Assembly (NCBI GenBank): GCA_028679985.1
Contig: JAJRAH010000064.1
Location: 1 to 11,806, forward strand
Origin: Methanomassiliicoccales archaeon
GTDB lineage: Archaea > Thermoplasmatota > Thermoplasmata > Methanomassiliicoccales > JACIVX01
DNA length: 11,806 nucleotides
Reading direction: 5' to 3'
The notes under the pieces: model-generated
Database searches by the model: none
What the model saw: only the letters and a program-made list of their open reading frames with translations
Told to the model about the DNA's origin: nothing
Made by a program: the position numbers and the translations under genes
Shown here: positions 1 through 6,541 of the stretch, one piece after another
How positions within the stretch are numbered: the first letter of the stretch is position 1
How the letters are laid out: each line of letters begins with the position of its first letter

Positions 1-478
1 TCATGAACATCGTGTTGATCAGGCAGATGTGAGCATTCCAATGGATGAGGAAAACTGGATTATCCGGCGCTACCGAATCCACCTCCCACCTGGTAGGATA
101 TCGGCGCTCCTCCATTCTCTCCTGATTCCATCCCGATCCCAAGATCATCTGGCCCTTGGGAAGCTTCTTCACCTTCTCTCTCACTTTCTCCAATAACTCT
201 GGGATGTTCTTGATCTCATTCAGCACTATCCCGTTGGCGAAGTGCCCAACGAGTAGCGGATGCATGTGAGAATCCTGCATTCCCGGCAAAACGGTCTTGC
301 CCTTGGCGTCGATGATCTTGGTCTTCTTGCCTGCCATCGACTGTATAATCGAATTCGTACCGACTGCCGCGATCTTGTCCCCCACGATTCCGACTGCTTC
401 TGCCCTCTTCATTCCCTTGTCGACAGTAATGACGTTCGCATTGATTATCGCCACATCGAGACTCAACCCTTCCTTCAA
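1..478 (-). CDS. Amidohydrolase family 3 protein, N-terminal part (partial)
   Basis: About 159 residues are visible and the reading frame runs off the left edge without a stop, so the 3' part is missing. The start of the protein has the beta-sandwich of metal-dependent amidohydrolases (DVAIINANVITVD, then IVGDKIAAVG), followed by the metal-binding motif LPGMQDSHMHP with the HxH pair at about residues 71 and 73. A later GSGWNQ segment and an NPVFLIHW strand resemble the YtcJ/NfdA-like amidohydrolase 3 group, which hydrolyses amide or ester bonds. No ATG or GTG begins this frame after the in-frame TAA at 482-484. TTG at 476-478 follows a GGGGGTG ribosome site (485-491) by six bases and is the preferred start; TTG at 481 or 466 are alternatives. 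The gene lies 18 bp after the upstream methyltransferase, so it is probably co-transcribed with it. The substrate cannot be told. Confidence 0.82.
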   Translation of the reverse strand, partial: MKEGLSLDVAIINANVITVDKGMKRAEAVGIVGDKIAAVGTNSIIQSMAGKKTKIIDAKGKTVLPGMQDSHMHPLLVGHFANGIVLNEIKNIPELLEKVREKVKKLPKGQMILGSGWNQERMEERRYPTRWEVDSVAPDNPVFLIHWNAHICLINTMFM

Positions 479-496
479 CAATTACACCCCCTACCT

Positions 497-1546
497 TCAT
501 CTCCTGACATGAAATTCCTCTGCTGCCTTCACCGAAGCCTTGATGTTCTCGAATGAGGTCCTCGGAGATATCTCGCAGCCGGGGGATAGTATCATACCAG
601 TACCGTCTCCGAATCCCGCCTCGATCGCGTCAAAAGACTCCTTCCTCGTCTCGTCAGGTCCGCCGAGTATCAGCGTCGTCGTCTGATCTAGTCCGGCCAC
701 GAGACAGACCTTCTTGCCGTAAACTTCCTTCGCCTGCTTGACCGTAAGGTTGCTGCCCCGGTCCCACCAGTTGATTCCGTTTGCATTGGGGTAGCCTGCA
801 AGGAGCTCGAAATGGGGAGTGACCCCGCACACATGCAGTATGTTGTTCCCTCCCTGCTTCCTCACTGCCTTCAAAATCTGGCCGTCATAGTTCGCCCCGA
901 ACTCCCTATATTGATCCTCTGTGGTTATCTCGCCCGATGCCCGGGTCGTCGCGAACAGCGCTCCATCGGCGCCGGCGTCGATGATCGCATCGATGTATGT
1001 CACTATCGAGTCGGACATCGTACGCAGACCTTTGTGAAGCGGTTCCGGCTCGAGAAGGATGTCCATCATCACTTGCTCCATGTTGCACACATGCGTCGCA
1101 CTGGTCAACGGGCTAGGCACGTACGGCATTATTGCCACCCTGTCCCCCAGCTTTCCCCGTATCTCTCTGATAGCATCAATCGTAACATGCATCCGGCCGT
1201 CCTTCAACGGATCGAGATGCCCAAGCTTCTCCCAATCTCCGGGTTCCTTGACTGCGAAGACGTCCAGCATCGGGGTAAGACCGTCTTCATATCTCATTTT
1301 CACCCCCCAGCCTTCGGCCGTCTGTCCCATGTCGGACGTCGGATGAAGCAAGTCGACGCCCGTCTTCTCCCAGAAGGCAATCTGCCCCTTCGCCATCTTC
1401 GTGCCGCTCTGAGCGTACTCTTTCGTCGAGTAGCCGCCGGCCATCGCACCTATGGTCCAGGCCATCCCGCTGACTGGCACTCTATCCACAGGATCGTGCT
1501 GGAGGGCAGCGATTACCCTCGTTCTTGGACTCATTTGTGTGTTCAT
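497..1546 (-). CDS. UroD-family corrinoid methyltransferase (MtaA/MtbA-like), copy 1
   Basis: This is a 349-residue TIM-barrel protein of the uroporphyrinogen decarboxylase superfamily, but not HemE: the N-terminal RQAGRY signature of the heme enzyme is absent. It carries the zinc-thiolate pattern of methylcobalamin:thiol methyltransferases, HVCG at residues 238-241 and PGCEIS with Cys324. This matches the His, Cys, Cys spacing known from MtbA. Such proteins move a methyl group between a corrinoid protein and a thiol or another acceptor. A second HVC sits in SATHVCNME near residue 150. The ATG at 1544-1546 is preferred because AGTGATC, complementary to the 16S 3' end, stands just before it; GTG at 1555 and ATG at 1534 are possible. 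The corrinoid gene stops 20 bp upstream. The methyl donor and acceptor are not known, and either direction of transfer is possible. Confidence 0.87.
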   Translation of the reverse strand: MNTQMSPRTRVIAALQHDPVDRVPVSGMAWTIGAMAGGYSTKEYAQSGTKMAKGQIAFWEKTGVDLLHPTSDMGQTAEGWGVKMRYEDGLTPMLDVFAVKEPGDWEKLGHLDPLKDGRMHVTIDAIREIRGKLGDRVAIMPYVPSPLTSATHVCNMEQVMMDILLEPEPLHKGLRTMSDSIVTYIDAIIDAGADGALFATTRASGEITTEDQYREFGANYDGQILKAVRKQGGNNILHVCGVTPHFELLAGYPNANGINWWDRGSNLTVKQAKEVYGKKVCLVAGLDQTTTLILGGPDETRKESFDAIEAGFGDGTGMILSPGCEISPRTSFENIKASVKAAEEFHVRR

Positions 1547-1566
1547 TTCGATCACTTTGAACCGGT

Positions 1567-2229
1567 CTACGATCTGCCTTCGCTCGCTGCCAGATAAGCT
1601 TGGTTCCCCTTCATCAGCTGCGCGACAAGTTCCACGGTCAGAATGGCGTCACCGGCGTATCCGTCCGCACCGATCCTCTTCGCGAAGGTCGTTGTTATCG
1701 GGGCTCCCCCGATCATGAATTTCACTTTGTCCCGCATACCGGCAGCTTTCATCTTCTCAAGGATCGTCTCCAACTCGGGCATCGTGGCAGTGAGAAGGGT
1801 ACCCGCGCCGAGAATGTTAGCGCCGGTGGCTTTCGCCTGTTCGGTGAACTTGTCTAGCGGAACATCCTTACCTAAATCGTGGACTTTGTAACCATAAACC
1901 TGCAGCATGCCCACAACAAGGTTCTTTCCAATGTCGTGTATGTCGTTCTGGACAACGCCCATGACCACAACGCCGGAGTTGTCAGAGGAAGACCCCACGT
2001 AAGGCACGAGCATCTTCTTGAACGAGTGCGTAGCCAATATGAGCTGGGGAAGGGCGATTTCCCTCTCTCTGTACCTGTGCCCTACATTGTTCATGGCATC
2101 AATCAGAACCTTCCCGACATCCTTGCTGTCTATCCCGGCTGCCTTCAGGCTCTCGCCTATCCTGGTAGCATCGTTGACCTTTCCATTCACCACGCAATCG
2201 TAAACCATCTTGTATTGTTCCTCGTTCAT
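1567..2229 (-). CDS. Corrinoid (B12-binding) methyl-carrier protein
   Basis: The protein has 220 residues, the usual size for MtaC/MtbC/MttC-type corrinoid proteins. Residues 1-85 form the helical cap domain and residues 86-210 the Rossmann-like cobalamin domain. The cobalamin signature DxHxxG is seen as NDIHDIGKN, with His98 expected to be the lower axial cobalt ligand, followed by the GTLLTATMP and GGAPIT segments that line the nucleotide tail. It should carry a methyl group on cobalt between two methyltransferases. Asn replaces the more common Gly before DIHDIG. ATG at 2229 has GGGTGGT just upstream and is preferred over GTG at 2256, which would add nine residues. It lies between two UroD-like methyltransferase genes, which are its likely partners. 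No corrinoid reductive activator (RamA type) is visible in the window. Confidence 0.93.
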   Translation of the reverse strand: MNEEQYKMVYDCVVNGKVNDATRIGESLKAAGIDSKDVGKVLIDAMNNVGHRYREREIALPQLILATHSFKKMLVPYVGSSSDNSGVVVMGVVQNDIHDIGKNLVVGMLQVYGYKVHDLGKDVPLDKFTEQAKATGANILGAGTLLTATMPELETILEKMKAAGMRDKVKFMIGGAPITTTFAKRIGADGYAGDAILTVELVAQLMKGNQAYLAASEGRS

Positions 2230-2361
2230 CCTACCACCCGTTGTTTCCACAATCACCTATTGACCCTTATTCCAGGAGCAGCGTCATCTCCTCTTCGACT
2301 ATATGAGATGTGTGAAAATGAAAAGATGAGAAAGGTGGAATCGTACTGTTCCACACATTCC

Positions 2362-3408
2362 TCAGTATTTACCGTACTTCCTGGCCGCACTGATAGCCGC
2401 CTTCATGTTGTCCCACGGAGTCTTCGGAGATACCTCGCAGCCCGGAGCGAGTATGAGCCCGCTTCCTTGCATCCCGGTCATACAGGCGTCTTTGATTTCG
2501 GCGTCGATTTCCGCAGGAGTTCCAGTTGCCAGCGTGTTCGTGTGGTCTATTCCGGCCATCAGACAGAGCGACTTACCATACTTCGCCTTCGCCTCTTTCA
2601 GGTTCGGCTTCGCCCCTCTGTCCCACCAGGAGATTGCCTTGACGTTCTTGAACTTCTTCTTGTAGTCCTCGACGACCTCGAACATCGGCTCGACTCCGCA
2701 TATGTGCGGGATGTGAACCATGCCTGGCGTCTTCTTGAAGACCTCCTCGTCAGACGGGGCACCGAATTCCCGGTACTGCTCGACGGTCGTGATCTCCTTG
2801 CTCGCTCTAGTTGTGAGATAGCCCGCGAAGTACGCGCCGTTCGCAACGCATTCGTTTATGAAGTCCGCGACGGTCTGAGTTATCGTCACCAGCCCCTTCT
2901 TCAGTGCATCTGGCTCCATCATCATGTGGACCATGACTTCTTCCATGGAGCAGACGTGCGTTGTCGTGGTTATCGGGCTCGGCAACGAAACGCCGATCGG
3001 GACCCTGTCACCGTACTTGTCGTGGCAGATCTTGCACGCGTCTAGATAGAGTCTCATCCTTCCGTCGACCCTCGGGTCGAGAACCTCAAGCTTCTCCCAG
3101 TCTCCCGGTTCCTTGACCGGGAACTTGCCGAGAGCCATGTGGATGTCTGGCTCCGTAGGCAACTTCATTCTGACTCCCCAGCCCTGAACGATTAGCCCCA
3201 TGTCAGAAAGGCAGTAGATGTTGTCACCGCCTATCGTTTCATAGAAGGCTATATGGGCTTTCGCCATGTTTGCGCCGCTCGTACCATACCGAACTACGTC
3301 CATGCCAGGGACGAAATGGACCTCGAAAATCCCCCCGAATAGAGATATTGGAACGTAGTCGGGCGTCTCATGATTCAGCGCTGCTTCAAATCGCTGCATT
3401 GACGTCAT
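2362..3408 (-). CDS. UroD-family corrinoid methyltransferase (MtaA/MtbA-like), copy 2
   Basis: This 348-residue protein is a clear paralogue of the 497-1546 product. Shared blocks include KEPGDWEKL, TTRAS-EITT, QYREFGA, WWDRG and an AG-D-T-TL stretch. The zinc ligands are predicted in HICG (His235, Cys237) and APGCEVS (Cys324). It also keeps the extra HVC (TTTHVCSME, about residue 150) found in copy 1. It is about the length of MtaA/MtbA and lacks the HemE active-site signature. In the family such proteins transfer methyl groups to or from cobalamin carriers, so one copy may load the corrinoid protein from a substrate and the other unload it. The start at 3408 has no strong Shine-Dalgarno site, although GAGGGGGT lies 22 bases upstream in the predicted leader; ATG at 3399 is an alternative. 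A TATA-like box lies 50 bp upstream, so a separate transcript is likely. Confidence 0.87.
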   Translation of the reverse strand: MTSMQRFEAALNHETPDYVPISLFGGIFEVHFVPGMDVVRYGTSGANMAKAHIAFYETIGGDNIYCLSDMGLIVQGWGVRMKLPTEPDIHMALGKFPVKEPGDWEKLEVLDPRVDGRMRLYLDACKICHDKYGDRVPIGVSLPSPITTTTHVCSMEEVMVHMMMEPDALKKGLVTITQTVADFINECVANGAYFAGYLTTRASKEITTVEQYREFGAPSDEEVFKKTPGMVHIPHICGVEPMFEVVEDYKKKFKNVKAISWWDRGAKPNLKEAKAKYGKSLCLMAGIDHTNTLATGTPAEIDAEIKDACMTGMQGSGLILAPGCEVSPKTPWDNMKAAISAARKYGKY

Positions 3409-3456
3409 TTCTTTGGTCAGGAAAAAACCCCCTCTTCTTCATCAAGCGAGTGGATG

Positions 3457-3466
3457 AAATAAATAC
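3457..3466 (-). promoter_or_regulatory. TATA-like box before the methyltransferase/corrinoid genes
   Basis: Read on the minus strand the site is GTATTTATTT, close to the archaeal TATA consensus. A start point about 26 bases on would fall near 3435, giving a leader of about 27 bases that holds GAGGGGGT before the ATG at 3408. It lies in the 142-bp gap after the acyl-CoA synthetase beta gene and suggests that the methyltransferase genes form their own transcription unit. Confidence 0.45.
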
Positions 3467-3535
3467 GTTTGCTTCGGGGAACACGCCTCCTGATGGTTGT
3501 CCGGAAGCGCGCACATTGGGGGACTTCCCGTTATC

Positions 3536-3548
3536 ACGCACGTTGCGT
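3536..3548. repeat. Short dyad ACGCA-CGT-TGCGT
   Basis: This is a perfect 5-bp inverted repeat with a 3-base centre, lying right after the acyl-CoA synthetase beta stop codon and about 75 bp upstream of the TATA-like box. Imperfect symmetry extends outward (TTATC on one side, AATCAA on the other). It could be a regulator site or a weak hairpin in the message. No T-run follows on the minus strand, so it is not a clear terminator. Confidence 0.25.
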
Positions 3549-3550
3549 AA

Positions 3551-4246
3551 TCAATGAAGCATTATCCTTGCGTCTGCCACCTTCACCCCGTCCTTGTTGC
3601 CAAAGATCGGGTTGAGATCCATTTCATCGATCTCGGAGAAATCCGAGAGCAGACTTGAGACCGCCATCAGAGTAGATGCGAGAGCATCCATATCGACACC
3701 CTCGCGTCCTCTGAAGCCCTCGAGCAACGCGCGACCCTTGAGTTCGGAGATCATCTCGATAACATCTATCTCCTCGATCGGAGCAAGCCTGTAAGACACG
3801 TCCTTGAATACCTCCACGTTGACTCCGCCAAGCCCGAACATAACCATCTGACCGAACTGAGGATCCTTAATCGACCCTATGATCATCTCTTGACCCTTTG
3901 CCGTCTCGCAGACGAGAACACCGTCGATTCGGATATTTCCGAGCCTTCCTTTTGCTGAGTTTGTCATCTCTTCAAAGGCAGATCTGACGCCGCCATCGTT
4001 CACGACATTCAATCTGACCGCGTTGAACTCGGTCTTGTGAACGATCTGAGGGGAGACTAGTTTCATGACAACTGGATATCCTATCTTCCCGGCCGCGACT
4101 ACTGCCTCCTCCGCGGTCCTGCAGAGGACATCTCTGGTCACGGCCACCCCATACGACCTAAGCATCTCCTTCGCTTCCGGCTCTGTCACGAATTTCCTGC
4201 TTTCCGCCTTCGCTCTGTCGATGATCCTCTTCGCTTCTCCTTTCAT
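3551..4246 (-). CDS. acdB: ADP-forming acyl-CoA synthetase, beta subunit
   Basis: The 231-residue product is the ATP-grasp subunit of the archaeal ADP-forming acyl-CoA synthetase (EC 6.2.1.13 type), which turns an acyl-CoA, ADP and phosphate into acid, CoA and ATP. The length matches the roughly 232-residue beta subunits of Pyrococcus. The second phospho-accepting histidine is visible as His70 in SPQIVHKTE, where Pyrococcus has His71. Other family marks are GYPVVMKLVSP, MVMFGLGG, and the C-terminal EIDEMDLNPIF. ATG at 4244-4246 is chosen because AGGTGACC stands directly before it and because the frame upstream reads through the alpha gene as a shadow. The alpha stop codon (4251-4253) lies inside that ribosome site, so the two subunits are translationally coupled. 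Acyl specificity cannot be read from the sequence. Confidence 0.95.
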   Translation of the reverse strand: MKGEAKRIIDRAKAESRKFVTEPEAKEMLRSYGVAVTRDVLCRTAEEAVVAAGKIGYPVVMKLVSPQIVHKTEFNAVRLNVVNDGGVRSAFEEMTNSAKGRLGNIRIDGVLVCETAKGQEMIIGSIKDPQFGQMVMFGLGGVNVEVFKDVSYRLAPIEEIDVIEMISELKGRALLEGFRGREGVDMDALASTLMAVSSLLSDFSEIDEMDLNPIFGNKDGVKVADARIMLH

Positions 4247-4250
4247 GAGG

Positions 4251-5663
4251 TCACCTGCTCTCCAGACTGACGTCCCGTCTCTTGAGGAACTCAGCATATC
4301 CTGAGATGGCAGCCACGGCCCTGGCGGTCCTCTCCGGCCAGTCAAAGCAGGGGACGTGCTTGCTCTGCAGCAGGTCCATGTTCTTGAGAGCATCCCTGAC
4401 AGACACCCAGCAGACATAAGTTGGCTTTCTAATCCCCCTCGTGAGACAATCGTTGACCGTATCGGCAACGGCTGTGCAGACCTCTGGCATCATCGCGGCT
4501 CTTTGGAGTATGATGGGCACGATTATGTCCACTTCGCTCGACTCATACAGAATCTGGATGCATTTCGAATAGAGATCGACGAACTTCGGCCAGATGGGGG
4601 TCATGTCGATGGGATTCCTCGCGCTCGCGTAAGCGGGGATCAGCTCCCTTATCTTCTTCTGCACGTTCTCGGAAAGCTCGGGCACGACAAGACCGCCCTC
4701 CTCGCACAGATCTGCAAGCTCGACCCCGGTCCCGCCGGAATTCGTGATTATGCCGACCCTGTTGCCCTTAGGCAAGGGCTGCCAATCCAGTCCCTTCGCG
4801 ATGTTCACGAGATCCATCCCGTTTCGGGCGAAAATGACGCCGGACTGCTTGAACGCTGCTTCATACGCCGTGAACGTTCCAGCCATGGCAGCGGTGTGAG
4901 ATGCCGCAGCCCGCGCGGCGCCGGCAGTTCGACCGGTCTTGGTGGCGATTATGGGCTTTGAAAGCGCAATCCTCCGTGCTTCCTCGAAGAACTCTCTGCC
5001 CTTGTCGACAGACTCCAAGAAAAGGCAGATCACTTTGGTCTCCTCGTCTTCCCCCAGATACCTGATGACCTCGTGATCGTCGATTCCTGCCTTGTTGCCG
5101 TGAGCCATGACCTTGGCGAAGCGCATGTGGTGGTCGAGCGCGAAGGTCAGTATCGCCATGCCATACGCTCCTGATTGAGTGACGAATGATATGTCTCCGC
5201 CCTTTGGCGGTGTCCCGACGCCGAGGGAGGCGTTCAACCCTATGTTGCAGTTGTAAATCCCGAAACAGTTCGGGCCTACGACTTTAACGCCTCCCTTGTT
5301 CGCCGCCTTCATCAATTCCTCTTCGCACCTCTTTCCTTCTGGTCCGGCTTCCCCGAAACCGGCTGTGATGACGACCGCCGACTTCGCGTGTTTCGCCGAG
5401 AGCTCTTCCATGACGGAAGGGACGGCTTTGGCCGGGATCACGATGACGGCGAGGTCAATTTCGTCCGGAATCGACTTCACATCAGGGTACGATTTCAGAC
5501 CGAACACCTGCTCCTCCGAGGGATTGACCATGTAGATCTTGCCCTCGTATCCGCTAGTTATGTTCTTCGCGAAAACATATCCCATCTTCCCTTCCTTGTT
5601 CGAGCCGCCTATCAAGGCGACTGACTTCGGGTTGAAGATGGCGTCGATCTTCTCGTCCTTCAT
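4251..5663 (-). CDS. acdA: ADP-forming acyl-CoA synthetase, alpha subunit
   Basis: The 470-residue protein has the alpha-subunit order: CoA-binding Rossmann domain (about residues 5-100, with NPKSVALIGGS), the GPNCFG loop at 130-135, a ligase domain with VTQSGAYG (161-168), and the third domain. The catalytic histidine that is phosphorylated is His256 in AASHTAAMAG, matching His257 of Pyrococcus ACD1. With the beta subunit it makes ATP from CoA thioesters by substrate-level phosphorylation in the cytoplasm. A strong GGAGAGGGGG ribosome site precedes ATG 5663. It follows the CoA-transferase-like genes by 35 bp, which suggests that the thioester made or cut by that enzyme is passed to this one. 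Many archaea carry the subunits fused; here they are separate. Confidence 0.95.
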   Translation of the reverse strand: MKDEKIDAIFNPKSVALIGGSNKEGKMGYVFAKNITSGYEGKIYMVNPSEEQVFGLKSYPDVKSIPDEIDLAVIVIPAKAVPSVMEELSAKHAKSAVVITAGFGEAGPEGKRCEEELMKAANKGGVKVVGPNCFGIYNCNIGLNASLGVGTPPKGGDISFVTQSGAYGMAILTFALDHHMRFAKVMAHGNKAGIDDHEVIRYLGEDEETKVICLFLESVDKGREFFEEARRIALSKPIIATKTGRTAGAARAAASHTAAMAGTFTAYEAAFKQSGVIFARNGMDLVNIAKGLDWQPLPKGNRVGIITNSGGTGVELADLCEEGGLVVPELSENVQKKIRELIPAYASARNPIDMTPIWPKFVDLYSKCIQILYESSEVDIIVPIILQRAAMMPEVCTAVADTVNDCLTRGIRKPTYVCWVSVRDALKNMDLLQSKHVPCFDWPERTARAVAAISGYAEFLKRRDVSLESR

Positions 5664-5698
5664 CTGAAGCCCCCTCTCCTAATGACTATGTTACTCGA

Positions 5699-6541
5699 CT
5701 AGATCGTGAATCTTCTTGACAGTTCCCGCTCCGGATACTCGAGCTTCCGAACGCCAAGTGGGTCGATCCTTCTGATGACCTCGACCTCAGCTCTCGAAGG
5801 CATTTCCATGACTCGGACATCTGGATGGACGATCAGCTCGAATTCGGTGTTGTCGATGACATCACTCACCGTAGTATCAGGATAGAGATACCGCAGCCGC
5901 ATCGATCGCGTCTTCTCGTCGAAATCGAACACGCCAAGCTCTGTGACGACCCAATCCGGCCCGTTCCCTACGAGGTCGAGTTCCTCCCTCCGCCCATAGG
6001 GTGTGACATGTCCGACATTGGTTACGAAATCGCACTTGTTCACAAACGTGAAGAACTTGCGGTCACCCTTCCTCTGTGCCCTGTGCCTCGTCGTCCATAT
6101 TGTGTAATTCACGCAGTCACCGGACAGATTGCAGCCTCCAGCCCCACCGGGGAACTTGATCTTGCACTTCTCCGGCGTTCCGATCATGCTCACGTTCTGG
6201 TTTCCGTACTTGTCTATCTGAGCGCCGCTGAAGAAGGAACGATCGAGTTCACCCCTTTGAGCGAGGTCGAAGATCTTATCGACGGTGACCATCGCAGTCC
6301 GCCCCTGGATCATGACCCAGTCATTCGTCGTCGGAGGCAGGAACGGAGGGTTCGGATCCACTGCGCTAGACACGCCACCGAAGTAAACCATGTCCTTGGC
6401 GTGGGTTAGCTTCGCGAAATACATCGCCACCATGGGGATTGGAGAGGATACTCCGTGGAAAACGGTGGTCTTGTCCTTTATCGTCCTTGCGACGTTGACG
6501 ACAAATAACTCGTCTATCCCGATCTCGAATCTCTCACTCAT
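5699..6541 (-). CDS. Class I CoA-transferase-like enzyme, beta subunit (GctB/IpdB-like)
   Basis: The 280-residue protein belongs to the class I CoA transferase superfamily, beta type: FFSGAQIDKYGNQNVS, FPGGAGGCN and LGVFDFDEKTRSM are family blocks. In glutaconate CoA-transferase the catalytic Glu54 sits in a VESG motif. Here the matching stretch (residues 51-61) reads MVYFGGVSSAV and holds no acidic residue. The same loss is known in IpdB, whose complex with IpdA hydrolyses a carbon-carbon bond in a ring-derived CoA ester rather than moving CoA, and the C-terminal half here also resembles IpdB from memory. The true start is the ATG at 6539-6541, overlapping the alpha stop by 8 bases (ATGAGTGA); the longer upstream frame is a shadow of alpha. 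It is either a hydrolase or a transferase with a displaced catalytic residue. Confidence 0.88.
   Translation of the reverse strand: MSERFEIGIDELFVVNVARTIKDKTTVFHGVSSPIPMVAMYFAKLTHAKDMVYFGGVSSAVDPNPPFLPPTTNDWVMIQGRTAMVTVDKIFDLAQRGELDRSFFSGAQIDKYGNQNVSMIGTPEKCKIKFPGGAGGCNLSGDCVNYTIWTTRHRAQRKGDRKFFTFVNKCDFVTNVGHVTPYGRREELDLVGNGPDWVVTELGVFDFDEKTRSMRLRYLYPDTTVSDVIDNTEFELIVHPDVRVMEMPSRAEVEVIRRIDPLGVRKLEYPERELSRRFTI

Noticed and set aside
216..500. A 94-codon frame beginning with ATG 500
   Set aside because: Its Arg-, Gly- and Asp-rich product is the wrong-frame translation of the amidohydrolase N-terminus, which reads perfectly in the neighbouring frame.
1879..3045. Long plus-strand frame of 388 codons
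   Set aside because: It lies opposite the corrinoid and methyltransferase genes and is a product of their codon bias; no recognisable domain, and the opposite strand is fully explained.
497..3408. Reading the two UroD-family genes as heme-pathway uroporphyrinogen decarboxylases
   Set aside because: The RQAGRY signature is missing, zinc-thiolate motifs are present, and a corrinoid carrier lies between the two genes.
3551..4468. A 305-codon reading of the acyl-CoA synthetase beta gene starting at 4468
   Set aside because: The first 74 residues lie over the alpha gene in another frame and look like nonsense; the ribosome site AGGTGACC and the family length both point to ATG 4246.
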